In this document: positions 8,540 to 18,790 of the stretch, in pieces
Layout: each line of letters begins with the position of its first letter
Numbering within the stretch: position 1 is the stretch's first letter
Source: Stentor coeruleus
Taxonomy: Eukaryota > Ciliophora > Heterotrichea > Heterotrichida > Stentoridae
Assembly (NCBI GenBank): GCA_001970955.1
Contig: MPUH01000064.1
Coordinates: 61,681-125,680 of the forward strand
DNA: 64,000 nucleotides
Reading direction: 5' to 3'
Position numbers and translations under genes: made by a program
The notes under the pieces: model-generated
Databases searched by the model: none
What the model saw: only the letters and a program-made list of their open reading frames with translations
What the model was told of the DNA's origin: nothing

Positions 8540-11299
8540 ATGAACAAATCTTATATTCCTTATCGTACACAGCTTAAGATTAGAGAACTTATGATGTCTA
8601 CTGGGACAATAGTAGACTCATATTTTCGTAAATACAAAAAATACAAAGCTACACTTGATAAATATAATGATAACCCTTCCCTCCAAATAATTTTCTCAAG
8701 CAAACTTAGTTATTATCAAATCATTATCTGGCCTCAAAACATAGAAGAAATTATAGAAACTGAAGAACTTGAGTACTTTATAAAAATACAAGGCAGGCCT
8801 TCAGTTGAAAGAATAGAAGAAAGGAGGAAATATAGATCGACTTATGATTGTCTTATAAGCTCAAAAGAACATAACATGCTTAAAATGCTTTTCCCACACT
8901 TTTTTGTTATAAAATTAGAGTTTCTTGATAATAATGATAGCTGGCGTGAATATCTTAACAGCCTTAAAATCCATTGTGTATCAGGCTGGTTATCTACAAT
9001 TTCATATAAACAACTTCCTATAAACCTTGAAGAAATGTTTGATTTATCTGGCATACCATGGGAAACTAAATATTATGTTTTAGTATTATTAACAAATTCT
9101 TTAATGCCTTTACATTATTTAAACCCAGACATAATTGAACTTTTTAAAAACCCAAAAGCTTCTTTGGCCCTTAGAGAAATGTATTATTCGTTTAAAATAT
9201 TTACTATAGACGATTATAGAAATTTTTGTGAAAGACCTTTACCTGATAGAGAAGTTCCTTGTTATCATTTTTCTATAAAAAAAGTTATAGTAACTCCTAC
9301 AACTTGTATTTTTTTACCTCCAGACTCTGAGATTGGTAATCGAGTTATGCGTAAATGTCATGAGTTTGCTGATTATTTTTTAAGGTTGAGCTTTTGTGAA
9401 GAGAATCTAGAAAAACGTGTTTGGCAAAGAAATAGTGAAGTACTGGATAAGTTCAAAAATATTCTTAATGGATTAACTGTTTTTGAATATGATTATGAGT
9501 TTCTTGGGTTTTCTAATAGTCAAATGAGAGGACATTCTTGTTGGATGGTTATAAAAACTCTTGACTCCTGGGCGGAAATTATACGTAAAAATCTAGGGGA
9601 TTTCAGCACGTGTAAAACCACGGCTAAGTATGCAAGTCGCCTTGGGTTATGCTTTTCAAGCACATATAAAACATTGTCTATATCAAAAGAACAAATTTTA
9701 CACATCCCTGACATTGATCGAAATGGGTACAATTTCAGTGATGGAATCGGTAAAATTTCCCCTGAGTTCTTATTAGAAACTCGCAATATTCTTGATATAA
9801 ACCCAAATGAAGAAATATCAGCTATACAAATAAGACTTGGTGGATGTAAAGGAGTTGTTGCTCTAGCTCCAGAACTTGAATGCTCTATAGCAATAAGACC
9901 TTCTATGATAAAATTCTCTAGTGAAGATTTAGATCTCGAAGTATGTTCATGTGCTAAATATAAACCAGCTTATTTAAACAGACAGATTATATTATTATTA
10001 TGTGGACTTGGTGTACCACAACATGTATTTTTAGATATGCAAAAAGAAGTTATAACCCTAGCTCAGAATTCTACTAAAGATGAAATTCTTGCTATACATT
10101 TTTTATCACACTACAATTCTGTATCTATGAATGATGTTATCACAATGTTACAAATGGGTTTTATAATAAAACAAGAACCATATATAGAAGGTATGTTACA
10201 ATGTGCTTATAGTAACTTTGTATCAGAGATTAAAGAAAAAGCTCATTTTCTTGCCCCACAATCAGCCCTTCTTGTTGGTGTGCTAGATGAATATTCTATA
10301 TTAGAACATGAACAAGTTTATATAAGAATATCAACATTTAATAACTCTAGGGTTATAACAGGTAAAGTTGTACTTGCTAAAAACCCATGTTTACACCCTG
10401 GTGATGTAAAAGTTGTCATGGCTGTTGATGTCCCTGAACTTGCTCATTTAGCTAATGTTCTTGTTTTCCCTCAAAAAGGTCCAAGACCTATACCAAACCA
10501 ATGTTCAGGGTCAGATTTAGATGGTGATGAATATTTTGTGTCTTGGAATCCTTTGCTTATACCTAGTAAAACTGTTCAAGCTATGGACTATGATGCTGAA
10601 ACTGAAAAAGTTGAAACACAAATCACAATAAACTCAGTTAAAGACTATTTTATTAGGTATATGGAATCTGAAAACTTAGGATGTATCGGGAATTTGCATA
10701 TGATTTATGCGGATCTTCTTGGTATACATTCAAATGAAGCACTTGAACTCGCAATGCTTCATTCAAAAGCTGTGGACTACGCTAAAACTGGTGTCCCAGT
10801 TACCGTACCTTATGAACTACAGCAAAAAAATTGGCCTGATTTCATGCAGAAACCTTGGAAAAAACCTTATGAGTCCCCGGGGATACTAGGAAAACTTTTT
10901 AGATCGGTAAATATAGAAAAATTTTACACAACATCATATAGTGTTATAAACAATCAGTTTATAAAAGAAGGATTTGAAAAATATTTAGGTTTAGCTGAGA
11001 ATATGTATAAAGAATTTAAAAGAGAAGTTCAAGGGGCTATAAGGAAATTTCAATTAAATAACGAGTTTGAATTTTTTATAGGAAAAAGTAGTAGTTTCAA
11101 ATGGAATTCTAACAACAACAAAAGTAGGATATTAAAAAAAGCGTCACAATTAAAAATGACTACAAGGAAAAGGTTTTTTTCTATCAATGGGGAATTAGAA
11201 AGAACTAAACTTGCTTCTGCATTTTATTATGTGACTTATACAGAGAAAAACCCAATATATTCTTTTCCATGGATTGTATATAATTACATACTTAAATAA
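8540..11299 (+). CDS. RNA-dependent RNA polymerase (eukaryotic RdRP, RNA silencing)
   Basis: This 919-residue protein is in the eukaryotic cellular RdRP family (QDE-1/RDR/EGO-1 type), which copies RNA into dsRNA or short RNAs to feed small-RNA pathways. The catalytic loop GSDLDGDEYFVSW has the three metal-binding Asp of DLDGD at 659-663. Other family blocks are NFSDGIGKISPEFL, IQIRLGGCKGVVALAPEL, IRPSMIKFSS, GKVVLAKNPCLHPGDVKVV and FPQKGPRPIPNQCSGSD. The C-terminal block reaches SFPWIVYNYILK, so the protein seems complete. Residues 1-250 are divergent and lack a recognisable RRM. No intron is needed. Confidence 0.95.
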   Translation: MNKSYIPYRTQLKIRELMMSTGTIVDSYFRKYKKYKATLDKYNDNPSLQIIFSSKLSYYQIIIWPQNIEEIIETEELEYFIKIQGRPSVERIEERRKYRSTYDCLISSKEHNMLKMLFPHFFVIKLEFLDNNDSWREYLNSLKIHCVSGWLSTISYKQLPINLEEMFDLSGIPWETKYYVLVLLTNSLMPLHYLNPDIIELFKNPKASLALREMYYSFKIFTIDDYRNFCERPLPDREVPCYHFSIKKVIVTPTTCIFLPPDSEIGNRVMRKCHEFADYFLRLSFCEENLEKRVWQRNSEVLDKFKNILNGLTVFEYDYEFLGFSNSQMRGHSCWMVIKTLDSWAEIIRKNLGDFSTCKTTAKYASRLGLCFSSTYKTLSISKEQILHIPDIDRNGYNFSDGIGKISPEFLLETRNILDINPNEEISAIQIRLGGCKGVVALAPELECSIAIRPSMIKFSSEDLDLEVCSCAKYKPAYLNRQIILLLCGLGVPQHVFLDMQKEVITLAQNSTKDEILAIHFLSHYNSVSMNDVITMLQMGFIIKQEPYIEGMLQCAYSNFVSEIKEKAHFLAPQSALLVGVLDEYSILEHEQVYIRISTFNNSRVITGKVVLAKNPCLHPGDVKVVMAVDVPELAHLANVLVFPQKGPRPIPNQCSGSDLDGDEYFVSWNPLLIPSKTVQAMDYDAETEKVETQITINSVKDYFIRYMESENLGCIGNLHMIYADLLGIHSNEALELAMLHSKAVDYAKTGVPVTVPYELQQKNWPDFMQKPWKKPYESPGILGKLFRSVNIEKFYTTSYSVINNQFIKEGFEKYLGLAENMYKEFKREVQGAIRKFQLNNEFEFFIGKSSSFKWNSNNNKSRILKKASQLKMTTRKRFFSINGELERTKLASAFYYVTYTEKNPIYSFPWIVYNYILK

Positions 11300-11416
11300 A
11301 TATATCTTCTCCTCTTACTAATAAATCATATAAAACCCTCCCGACTACTCTAAAAAATATTTTTTCTACACATCTAAACATTCTTTTCTTTCAATCACAT
11401 AAAATCTCTTATCTTC

Positions 11417-12394
11417 ATGCCTTTCAATAAAAAATTAAATAATAATTTACTGATGGACGCCTTGAAAAAGAGGAGACTACAAGTATTTAAAAGTATTACA
11501 AGGGATCTAACTCCTGAGCTCTTGGAAAAAACTGTTCATACAAGTAGCCATTCAAAAGCTATATCGACCAGTAATGCCATTCAGTTTTCTTTTTTCCCTA
11601 CTGACGAGGATTTTAAAGCCCCTTTTGTGGCTACACCTCTGCACTCTTCTGGATCGACGAATCCATCTTTGCTTTGTACTCCACGTCAAAATATAACAAA
11701 CTCAGGGCGTTGTGCAATATCAGCCTATAAGCCAAATGAAATGCACAAAATAATGAGTTCAAAAGGGTCTTTAAAATATAGTTTCCAGCCATCAAAAGCT
11801 GAAGTATTAGACAACTCTTCAGAAATGTCAGGAAATGTCTCATTTGAGAGCTCATCTGACTACTTTTCCGTGTTTTCAAATAGCCCTATGTTGTCTATAA
11901 GCACTCAGGAATCTAGTAGGGAAGAGTGTGAAGAAAGAAGAAAACCTAAAAAAAGACCTTTGGGACCTAATGAAAAAGACTTGTATGTGATAAAAATACA
12001 AGCAATTAAGTTTAATCAAGATACACGGACAACTGTTATGATAAAAAATATACCGAATAAGTATACGCAAAAAATGCTATTACAAGCTATTGATAAGAAA
12101 TTCTCGGGGACTTACGATTTCTTGTATCTCCCGATAGACTTTAAGGTAAGGTTTATATAGAATCGATGCAATGTTGGCTATGCGTTTATTAATTTTGTAG
12201 ACTTTAAAGTTATCCCATCGTTTTGCCAAGAGTTTAGTATGAAGAAATGGGAAAAGTTTAACTCTGAAAAAATCTGCGAGTTAGCTTATGGACGCATTCA
12301 AGGACTTAGGGGGCTTGTACAGCATTTCCAAAACTCGTCTGTTATCAATCAGGTTGACAGTAAAGTAAAACCAGTAATCTTGGGCAAGCATTAA
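11417..12394 (+). CDS. Mei2-like RNA-binding protein (C-terminal RRM; one intron)
   Basis: Exon 1 (11417-12145) and exon 2 (12161-12394) join across a 15-nt intron to give 320 residues. The Mei2 C-terminal RRM begins near residue 205: [22 protein letters not shown], then [23 protein letters not shown] across the splice, then [21 protein letters not shown] and [18 protein letters not shown]. This type of RRM occurs in Mei2 and terminal-ear1 proteins, where it binds noncoding RNA in meiotic or developmental control. The N-terminal 190 residues are Ser-rich and disordered, with no N-terminal RRMs. The role here is inferred only from the RRM. Confidence 0.9.
12146..12160 (+). other. 15-nt intron in Mei2-like gene
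   Basis: Sequence gtaaggtttatatag, phase 0. Splicing joins PIDFK to [12 protein letters not shown], an unbroken family motif. The terminal TAG is an in-frame stop if the intron is retained. Confidence 0.93.
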
Positions 12395-12506
12395 AAACTA
12401 CTTTTAATTTCCTTTAGATTAAAACTAAGAAAATCTTTATGTGTTAAAATGATAATTTTCCCATATGATAATAATTTTTTTAGTAATTTTAGGATGATGT
12501 AATAAT

Positions 12507-13238
12507 ATGTTAGAAAGACATAAATGGAAAAGAATCCCTGACAGAATACAAAATGCATATTCCATGATGAAGAAATTATCAAGCAAAAAACTTCCTCAAG
12601 GCCTGTTAAACCGTTCAAAACTCGCCCCATTAGCTCAATCATATAACAACCCTTTACCTTATACAACCCAAAGTTCATTAAACGATTACTCAATACCTAT
12701 ACAAACTATATCAAAAGATAACCCTAATGATTTTGATGAAAGTGTTGTTGTTCATGAAGAAATTGAAAAAATCATAAAAAGTTCTTTAAATAAATACCCA
12801 AATCTAGCTAAAAAAATCAAATTAATGGAACATGAAAAAATCCCATGTAAATGTTCTGTTTTTAGTAACAAATATAGTTTAGATCGAGTTCATGGGTTTA
12901 GTGCTGTAGCTTGTGCTTCAGATTATTGTATAAATAGGATACTAGAAGAGCCTGATGATACTATAAAATATACAAAACCTACTAAATATTACTCTTTAAG
13001 CCCAGAACGTAAACCAGGAAATCATATAAATAAGGATTTAATATTATATGAACAAGATATTGATAGGATCACAAAAACAATTGATTATGTTAAGAAGCAT
13101 AATGTAAAAAGTGAAGAATACAAAAATATATTTTCAGAATATATTGACTCACCGACTGATTATAAGATTCCTAGACATGCTACTAGGTCACCGAATTTTT
13201 CGATACCGAGGAAGTATAAGAAAATTGCTTCACTTTAA
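12507..13238 (+). CDS. uncharacterised protein, 243 aa
   Basis: A single-exon frame starting MLERHKWKRIPDRIQNAYSM and ending in TAA. It is a basic, Lys/Ser/Tyr-rich protein with short Pro-directed motifs (SLSPERK, IDSPTDY, RSPNFSIP). A central part has a Cys-containing stretch (IPCKCSVFSNKYSLDRVHGF, then ACASDYCINRIL) that could form a small metal site, though the spacing matches no family I know. The gene lies 112 nt after the Mei2-like gene on the same strand. Confidence 0.65.
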   Translation: MLERHKWKRIPDRIQNAYSMMKKLSSKKLPQGLLNRSKLAPLAQSYNNPLPYTTQSSLNDYSIPIQTISKDNPNDFDESVVVHEEIEKIIKSSLNKYPNLAKKIKLMEHEKIPCKCSVFSNKYSLDRVHGFSAVACASDYCINRILEEPDDTIKYTKPTKYYSLSPERKPGNHINKDLILYEQDIDRITKTIDYVKKHNVKSEEYKNIFSEYIDSPTDYKIPRHATRSPNFSIPRKYKKIASL

Positions 13239-13454
13239 TTAGTTTAATGATATTTTTTAGTATATAAGGATTTCATATAATCAACTATATCTTAAAACAA
13301 TATTCTAACTTATTATATTAAACCCCATATTCTTAATAACTCACCCCCGACCTACATTCCATCTAGGTAACAAAAGACTTGAAGTATAAAGTACAACAGA
13401 TAACCACAAAGCACTAAATTTAACCCACAAGCTTCCCCCATTACTAATTATCAT

Positions 13455-14653
13455 TTACTCATCATAAGTCTTCGCGCTATTATTCGTAACATTTGCAGAT
13501 CCCCAATTCGTCAACAGCATCGAAAGATAAACTGAAGCTAAAGCCATAAACATATAAAAAGGAAAAAGTTTCTTACTTTTACCCATTTCTTGAAAAATAT
13601 CCTCATCCTCATTAGGGTCAATTTTCGCTAAAATACTCTCAGCAAGAATTCTCAATATCGATTGTTCTTTAATTTTTTCCCTTTTACGAAAACACACATA
13701 ACTTAAAGCAATAGACACAATACTAATACCAATAATAATCTCAACAAAAGTATCTTGAGCATCAGTCCAAGTATTACATTTTTCATTAGGATCATCAGTC
13801 ATCCCATCCCAGCATAAATACACACAATACAAATTTACTATTGAACTTGTTAACAAAGCTATTTAAATCCTTACACCCATATTCAACTATATTTGTCAAT
13901 GAGATGAATGTATATACAATTCCAAGGGATAAAGTAAAAGTTATAAGGAAAACTTCAAGGTTACAACCAGTATCTTTAGAGAACCAATAATAATTTAATA
14001 CTGTTGTTACTAAGGATATAACCCAGAAGATACCTGAAAAAAAAAAGAGAAGACTATATTTATAGCTTGTAAAATTAGACTGTTCGTATATTTTAGTCCA
14101 ATTATCACTCCAAGTATAGCTTAGATCAACATAGATTGATAATTGGATGATTAAATAGATAATAGAAATATATCTGGCAAATTCTTTATAGATGTCCTGT
14201 ATAAGATATACGAAAAATTCATAAGGGATGAAAAGGGTGAATATGAATATTGTACTTATTGATATAAGTTTTAAACCCCAACAACCATCTGTGTTGTTTT
14301 TTACTATTAAATTCTATGAACCATTTGGAATTCTGTCTAGACATCAAAGCCATGAAAATGTAAAAGATACAAATTGCAAAAGTTTCACGATATACTGCGT
14401 TTATACCGTAACAGGCATCAGCTTTCATCCCATTACAATCTTTTTATGTATTACTAAAACCGTAATGCTCCCATGGAAGCATAAGTTCTTTGCCGTAGTA
14501 AAGGAAAATTAGTCCAAAAAATACAGCAATTGCCGTTATGATTAGATAAGCGATACGAATATGATGCTGATGAGAAGTTCCACAACAACGCATACAAATA
14601 CCACACATACAATAACAACAAAGTGGTCCTGCACAACACCAAGACTTATTCAT
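13455..14653 (-). CDS. serine incorporator (SERINC/TMS1 family), three introns
   Basis: Four exons on the minus strand join after removing 14440-14454, 14289-14304 and 13859-13874. The result is a complete SERINC/TMS1 multi-pass membrane protein of 383 residues. It starts MNKSWCCAGPLCCYCMCGIC, the Cys-rich N-terminus of the family. Junctions restore HYGFNCNGMKADACYGINAVYR, WFIEFNNGCWGLKLI and VEYGSLLTSSIVNLYCVYL. Family marks include the loop with paired Cys, INAVYRE (family YxAVYR), NNGCWGLK (NG-W-K) and LASVYLSMLLTNWGS near the C-terminus. About 10 hydrophobic segments are visible. Members are membrane scaffolds linked to phospholipid handling. Its ATG is 13 nt from the first ATG of the divergent BRF1 pseudogene. 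Confidence 0.93.
13859..13874 (-). other. 16-nt intron in SERINC gene
   Basis: Sense sequence gtaaggatttaaatag. Removal changes frame from the third exon to the last and restores YGSLLTSSIVNLY. A is at -6 from the 3' end. Confidence 0.9.
14289..14304 (-). other. 16-nt intron in SERINC gene
   Basis: Sense sequence gtaaaaaacaacacag. Removal restores EFNNGCWGLK, the conserved NG-W-K block. A is at -6 from the 3' end. Confidence 0.9.
14440..14454 (-). other. 15-nt intron in SERINC gene
   Basis: Sense sequence gtaatacataaaaag, phase 1. Removal restores HYGFNCNGMKADACYG. Retention would place an in-frame TAA inside the intron. Confidence 0.9.
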
Positions 14654-14666
14654 TATTATATATTTA

Positions 14667-15979
14667 ATGTTATTTGATGATATGCACTTAAGTTCTGATT
14701 TTGAGACTGATCCTGTTCATGGTGAGTTATGATGTACAAGTTGTGGTATGGTTTTTGATGAGAGCCACATTACATCAGAAGCCACTTTTAGTTCTCATGC
14801 TGTGGTTGGAACTTTTGTGTCTAATGGAGGTCGATCTTTTAGAACTGCCAAAGGTTATTCTAGAAACTCACATGAGTTAACTTTAGCCCGAGCCCAAAAA
14901 GAAATTCAAATCCTAGCCTCAAACATGAAATTATCTCAAAAAGACTGAGAATCAGCTTTTAGAATATATTTATTAGCTCAATAAATAAAATTCATACAAG
15001 GCTGGAAAAGTTTACACATAATAGCAGCTACATTATGTATTGTTTGCAGACAGCAAAAAAGTGCACATTTACTTATTGATATTACTGATGCAGTTGGTGT
15101 AGATTTATTTATATTAGGTGCAGTGTATAGAAAACTAGTCAAATTATTACATATACAAGTACCATTAATAGACCCTTTACTTTTTATTCATAGATTATGC
15201 TATAAACTAGATTTCGAAGATAAAGCTAATATTGTAGCTATGACAGCTAATAGGATTGTACAAAGAATGAGAAGAGATTGGATAAGTTCTGGAAGGAGAC
15301 CTACTGGTTTATGTGGTGCTGCTATTTTAATATCAGCTAGATATCATGATTTTAAAAAATCAGCTTCTTTAAGTTGTCAGAGTTTGTAATGGCATAATCA
15401 GAAAAAAACTTGAGGAATTTGAAAAAATATTAGTTGCTAGTTTAACTAGAGAAGAGTTTGAAAATTTAGATTTATAAAATTGTGATTTGGCAGAATCAAA
15501 TCCACCTAGTTTTAGACCTTATTTGAAAAAAGAATTAAAAAGTATTGAAAATGTTTCGGTTTTTAGGATAAAAGAAGAACCAGAAGTTGAAGGTTTTTTA
15601 GATGTTAATGAAAATGAGATTGAAGAATTGATTTTAAGTCCTGAAGAAAGTTTGTTGAAAAGTATTATGTGACATCAGATAAATTCTGATTGGATTGAAA
15701 ACAGAAAAGGAAAATAGCGCATGTTGAACCGGAGTTGAAGAAAAAACGTAAAAAAAGAAGCGAAAGTTTTCATGATGCAAAACTCCTGTTGAAGCTTTGA
15801 AGATGAGTGGGAAGCTTAGTAATAAGATGAAGATTGGNAAAGTTTTCATGATGCAAAACTCCTGTTGAAGCTTTGAAGATGAGTGGGAAGCTTAGTAATA
15901 AGATGAAGATTGGAGCGTTTGAGTGGTTGAGCAGTTGTTTAATGAAGGAAATGATTATAAGTATGATCCACTATTATGA
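14667..15979 (+). pseudogene. BRF1-like (TFIIIB subunit) pseudogene
   Basis: Conceptual translation follows BRF1, the TFIIB-related factor that recruits Pol III, but is broken many times. Recognisable blocks are half of the zinc ribbon (CTSCGMVFDE), SAFRIYLLAQ, KSLHIIAATLCIVCRQQKS, HLLIDITDAVGVD, RDWISSGRRPTGLCGAA and, after a frame change, VVRVCNGIIRKKLEEFEK. Later come SNPPSF, ILSPEESLLKSIM (BRF homology block) and TPVEALKMSGKLSNKMK, the last in another frame. Breaks are TGA at 14730, 14946 and 15670, TAA at 14982 and 15475, and frame changes near 15370, 15715 and 15780. The first Cys pair of the ribbon is absent. The TGA at 15670 falls where family members have Trp (KAELW in human). A 75-nt duplication around an N lies inside. 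An assembly-damaged or recoded gene is less likely but open. Confidence 0.82.
15763..15913 (+). repeat. 75-nt direct duplication around a single N
   Basis: 15763-15837 and 15839-15913 are identical, separated by N at 15838. This is the signature of two contig ends joined without collapsing their overlap. The true sequence probably has one copy. Confidence 0.9.
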
Positions 15980-16716
15980 TATTAAGGTTAACTAATTCAT
16001 GATGTTTTAATTTGGAAAGATAGAGAGATTATTAAATGAATTATCTTATGGGTATGTTTATTAGTAAAAAATCATGTGTTAGTCTATTTTTATAAATATT
16101 TTCTAAGTAATTCATATTAATATGCTTTGATATTACAAATATTCTCATTGGTTTTTATCCTTATATCTATCTATTTTTACCAACCGTCAATGTGGTATGG
16201 TCAATCCAGAATACTTAACAACACATTGTCTCAATCTCATACCTCTGAACAAAGAAAAAAGCATATAAATTCTATATTCATAAATCTGTGAATTATAAAG
16301 CTCAAGCTCATGATACAAATTATCATATTTCAATTATATTCAACTGTTCCATAAAATAAAGCAAAGTTCTGAGTATTTCTCAATATCAAAAACCAACTCA
16401 TAATTTTAATTAACCATAAGAGAAGTATCACAATAATTGATAAGCTTAAGTAAAGTATTATCTGAAGTTAAAAATACAATTTTAACCCAAACACCACAAT
16501 TCAAAATCAATTTATGTTAATTACCAGCATTAACTATACCATCACATAAAACAAATTACTAATCCCACATCTCAAACATAAAAATTGCATTTAAGTTAAT
16601 ATCTTAAACATAATCGCTATCTAAAATCAAACTCCATTAATCAAGAAGAATTTAATATAATCTTTATCTAACTAATGAATAAACATGAATTTAAAATTAC
16701 AAAATAAATTGTACCG
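15980..16716. other. AT-rich region with coding-like but broken frame
   Basis: There is no intact gene. On the minus strand, roughly 16180-16560, one frame reads like protein for long stretches (RGMRLRQCVVKYSGLTIPH; VFDIEKYSELCFILWNS) but carries several TGA, TAA and TAG codons. It may be another gene relic. No homology is recognised, and the plus strand also has an open run here, so this is weak. Confidence 0.3.
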
Positions 16717-17457
16717 TTAGTCTAATTGCTGATAACTTACGTGAATTTCAATTTCACTTAAAATCCAATCGCTTATTAGATATATAGCAATAATCATAAA
16801 GGTCCATTCTTTCAATTCAGTAAACAAAATTATTATCCCTGCTAAAATTGCCGCATAAAATAGTCCTTCTCTACCTAAACGAGAAATATCATTTACTATT
16901 ACATATATGTAAATAAAACTACTAACAATGCATGCAGTAGAAAATGGAAGCAAAACAACCCAATCATTTTCCCAATTAAAATCAGCACAAAGAGGTACTA
17001 AAATACTAGTTATTAACCCTGTGATTCCCCAAAATAATATTAGCATAGCTTCTCTTTTCATTTGAACAGTAAGCAGACCTGGTAGTAAAAACATACACAC
17101 TATGAAGTAAATTAAAAAAGTATACCAAAGACTGATATAAATTGAAGACCAGGATGCAGAAATACTATTATCTAAATGCAAAGATAGCAAGATTGCAAAT
17201 AATGATGTAAAGAGAGAAATGTTGATACTACAGAACTGCAATAGATAAAATGAAAATGAATCGATTTTTGGACAGTCTTTGGTAATCATTGTGTATGTGA
17301 TAACTGGAACAATCATTAATGATATGAGAAATGGAATGGTGCAGATAATCCACAATGCTGATAATACTCCAAGGTTTTGCAAAAGGTATAGCAAAGTAGA
17401 GCATATGCCTCCAAGGTAGAATATTCTTTTTTCATAGGCCAATAGAACTTGAGACAT
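16717..17457 (-). CDS. TMEM185 (fragile-X-F)-like multi-pass membrane protein
   Basis: A 246-residue, very hydrophobic protein with about eight membrane segments, starting MSQVLLAYEKRIFYLGG and ending in TAG. The segment SINISLFTSLFAILLSLHLDN, then SASWSSIYISLWYTFLIYFIV, resembles the repeated LRLD...W..VF.PLW block of the TMEM185/transmembrane fragile-X-F family, whose biochemical role is unknown. The match is from memory of the family and is moderate. The gene sits alone between stretches of decayed sequence. Confidence 0.6.
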   Translation of the reverse strand: MSQVLLAYEKRIFYLGGICSTLLYLLQNLGVLSALWIICTIPFLISLMIVPVITYTMITKDCPKIDSFSFYLLQFCSINISLFTSLFAILLSLHLDNSISASWSSIYISLWYTFLIYFIVCMFLLPGLLTVQMKREAMLILFWGITGLITSILVPLCADFNWENDWVVLLPFSTACIVSSFIYIYVIVNDISRLGREGLFYAAILAGIIILFTELKEWTFMIIAIYLISDWILSEIEIHVSYQQLD

Positions 17458-18534
17458 ATTTTATATCTCTTTTAACAAAAGTGTTTGAAGAATTGTAATA
17501 AAATGCTTTTAACTTAGTCCTAACGCCTAGTTTAAAAATACCACTTTTCATATTGGATAATTCGATACACATAAAGGCTTTATAATATTGTACTATATAC
17601 TTTCACAGTGTATGTTTATTTTAATAAAGAACTAATTGTTTCTCTTGTAGCCTTTCTTGTAGAATCTTGTAATTATAAGAGATATATTGAATAAAATTAT
17701 GTAATAAAGTATTTTGAATAGTACCATGTAGTTTTTATTAGTGTGATCTTAGTTGGTAAAGGTATAATAAAAGTTTATGTGTTTTTATGAGTAGAAATAA
17801 TAAGCTAAGGTTAATCATGCTTATATCTTTTTATGTCTATTTTGCCTGAAGAATCATTTTGACATAATAAACATATAAATGATGTATTGCCTGAGCTAGA
17901 TGAAAAGCTTAATTGATTTTTTTTATGAATAGTTGGGTATGAATACTAATATTAACTTTATCTTGATAGTTGTTATTATTATCATGCAATATAAGAGTTT
18001 ATTATAAGGGAAATATTTTTTAATGCAAAAAATATTTTATGGGTTTGAGTCTGAGAACTGCATAAATTTTACTAGATTAAATATGATCATTTAGGAACTT
18101 GTTAGACTTTTATATTAGGATTATATGTTTTTTTTTCATAGACTCTGCTTATAAACTATATTCAGTATTAAAATTTAAAATAGATGAAAAGTTTAAATAA
18201 ACCAGTCATAAAATATCTATCAAGACTAAAAAATCATTTTTAGCCTAATAATGAAAACATTAGTTACTCTTGTATAATACAATTTTCTTTAAGCTCATAT
18301 TTTTATAATATCTTTTTTATACTTACTATAAAATTATGAAATCCATTCACAGCTTAATTAAAATACTTTAAAAGCATCACAAGGAATAATTTTTCATCTT
18401 GACTTTCATTAGCTTTAACACATTGATCTTTTTAAAAAACGAATAAAAATTAGCGAAATTCCAAAATTCACCTCGAAGTTCAAAACACATCATTTAAGAA
18501 TATAAAATCACTTCTTATATACCTTTTTTCATAT
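17458..18534. other. long AT-rich stretch without intact gene
   Basis: Over 1 kb with no frame of useful length. From about 17836 (+), a frame starting MSILPEESF reads on for some 100 codons only if TGA, TAA and TAG are all passed. It could be a relic or chance in AT-rich DNA. No RNA gene is visible. Confidence 0.4.
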
Positions 18535-18790
18535 TTTTTATATAAACTTATATATAAAAAGCAATCTTCTTAATCAAACCCATCGTATACCATTAAATGT
18601 ATTTTATATTGAATATATTTAAAAGATAAAAATCTCCTTAATTCAGATTCAAATACTATTTATTTGCTTAAATACAGCCTCAAGTTTTTCTAGTTCTTTA
18701 AGATTTTTAACGTTTCTATAGTATTGTTAATATCTTGTCATATTTTTTCAATAAGATAAAAAACATAAATTAGTTGATTAACTAACAGTA
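18535..18790 (-). pseudogene. relic copy of the 3' end of the adjacent coiled-coil gene
   Basis: This stretch is a diverged copy of the end and 3' flank of the gene at 19341-21257. The translation LIEKI*QDINNTIETLKILK aligns with LLGQIWHDIKNTTETLRNFE of the intact gene, and FESELRRF with FGSELKRQW. The Trp codon of the intact gene (19473-19475) is TGA in the relic (18738-18740), and two more stops follow. The 3' flank is also shared (tcttaatcaaacccatcgta here, taatcaatccatcttacttc there). This indicates a local duplication that then decayed. Confidence 0.8.

Noticed and set aside
15386-15401. 16-nt intron look-alike gtaatggcataatcag in the BRF1 relic
   Set aside because: It fits the intron pattern and would restore frame, but it removes NGIIR of VVRVCNGIIRKKLEEFEK, a conserved BRF1 block. 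A frame-changing deletion upstream explains the sequence better. RNA-seq would settle it.
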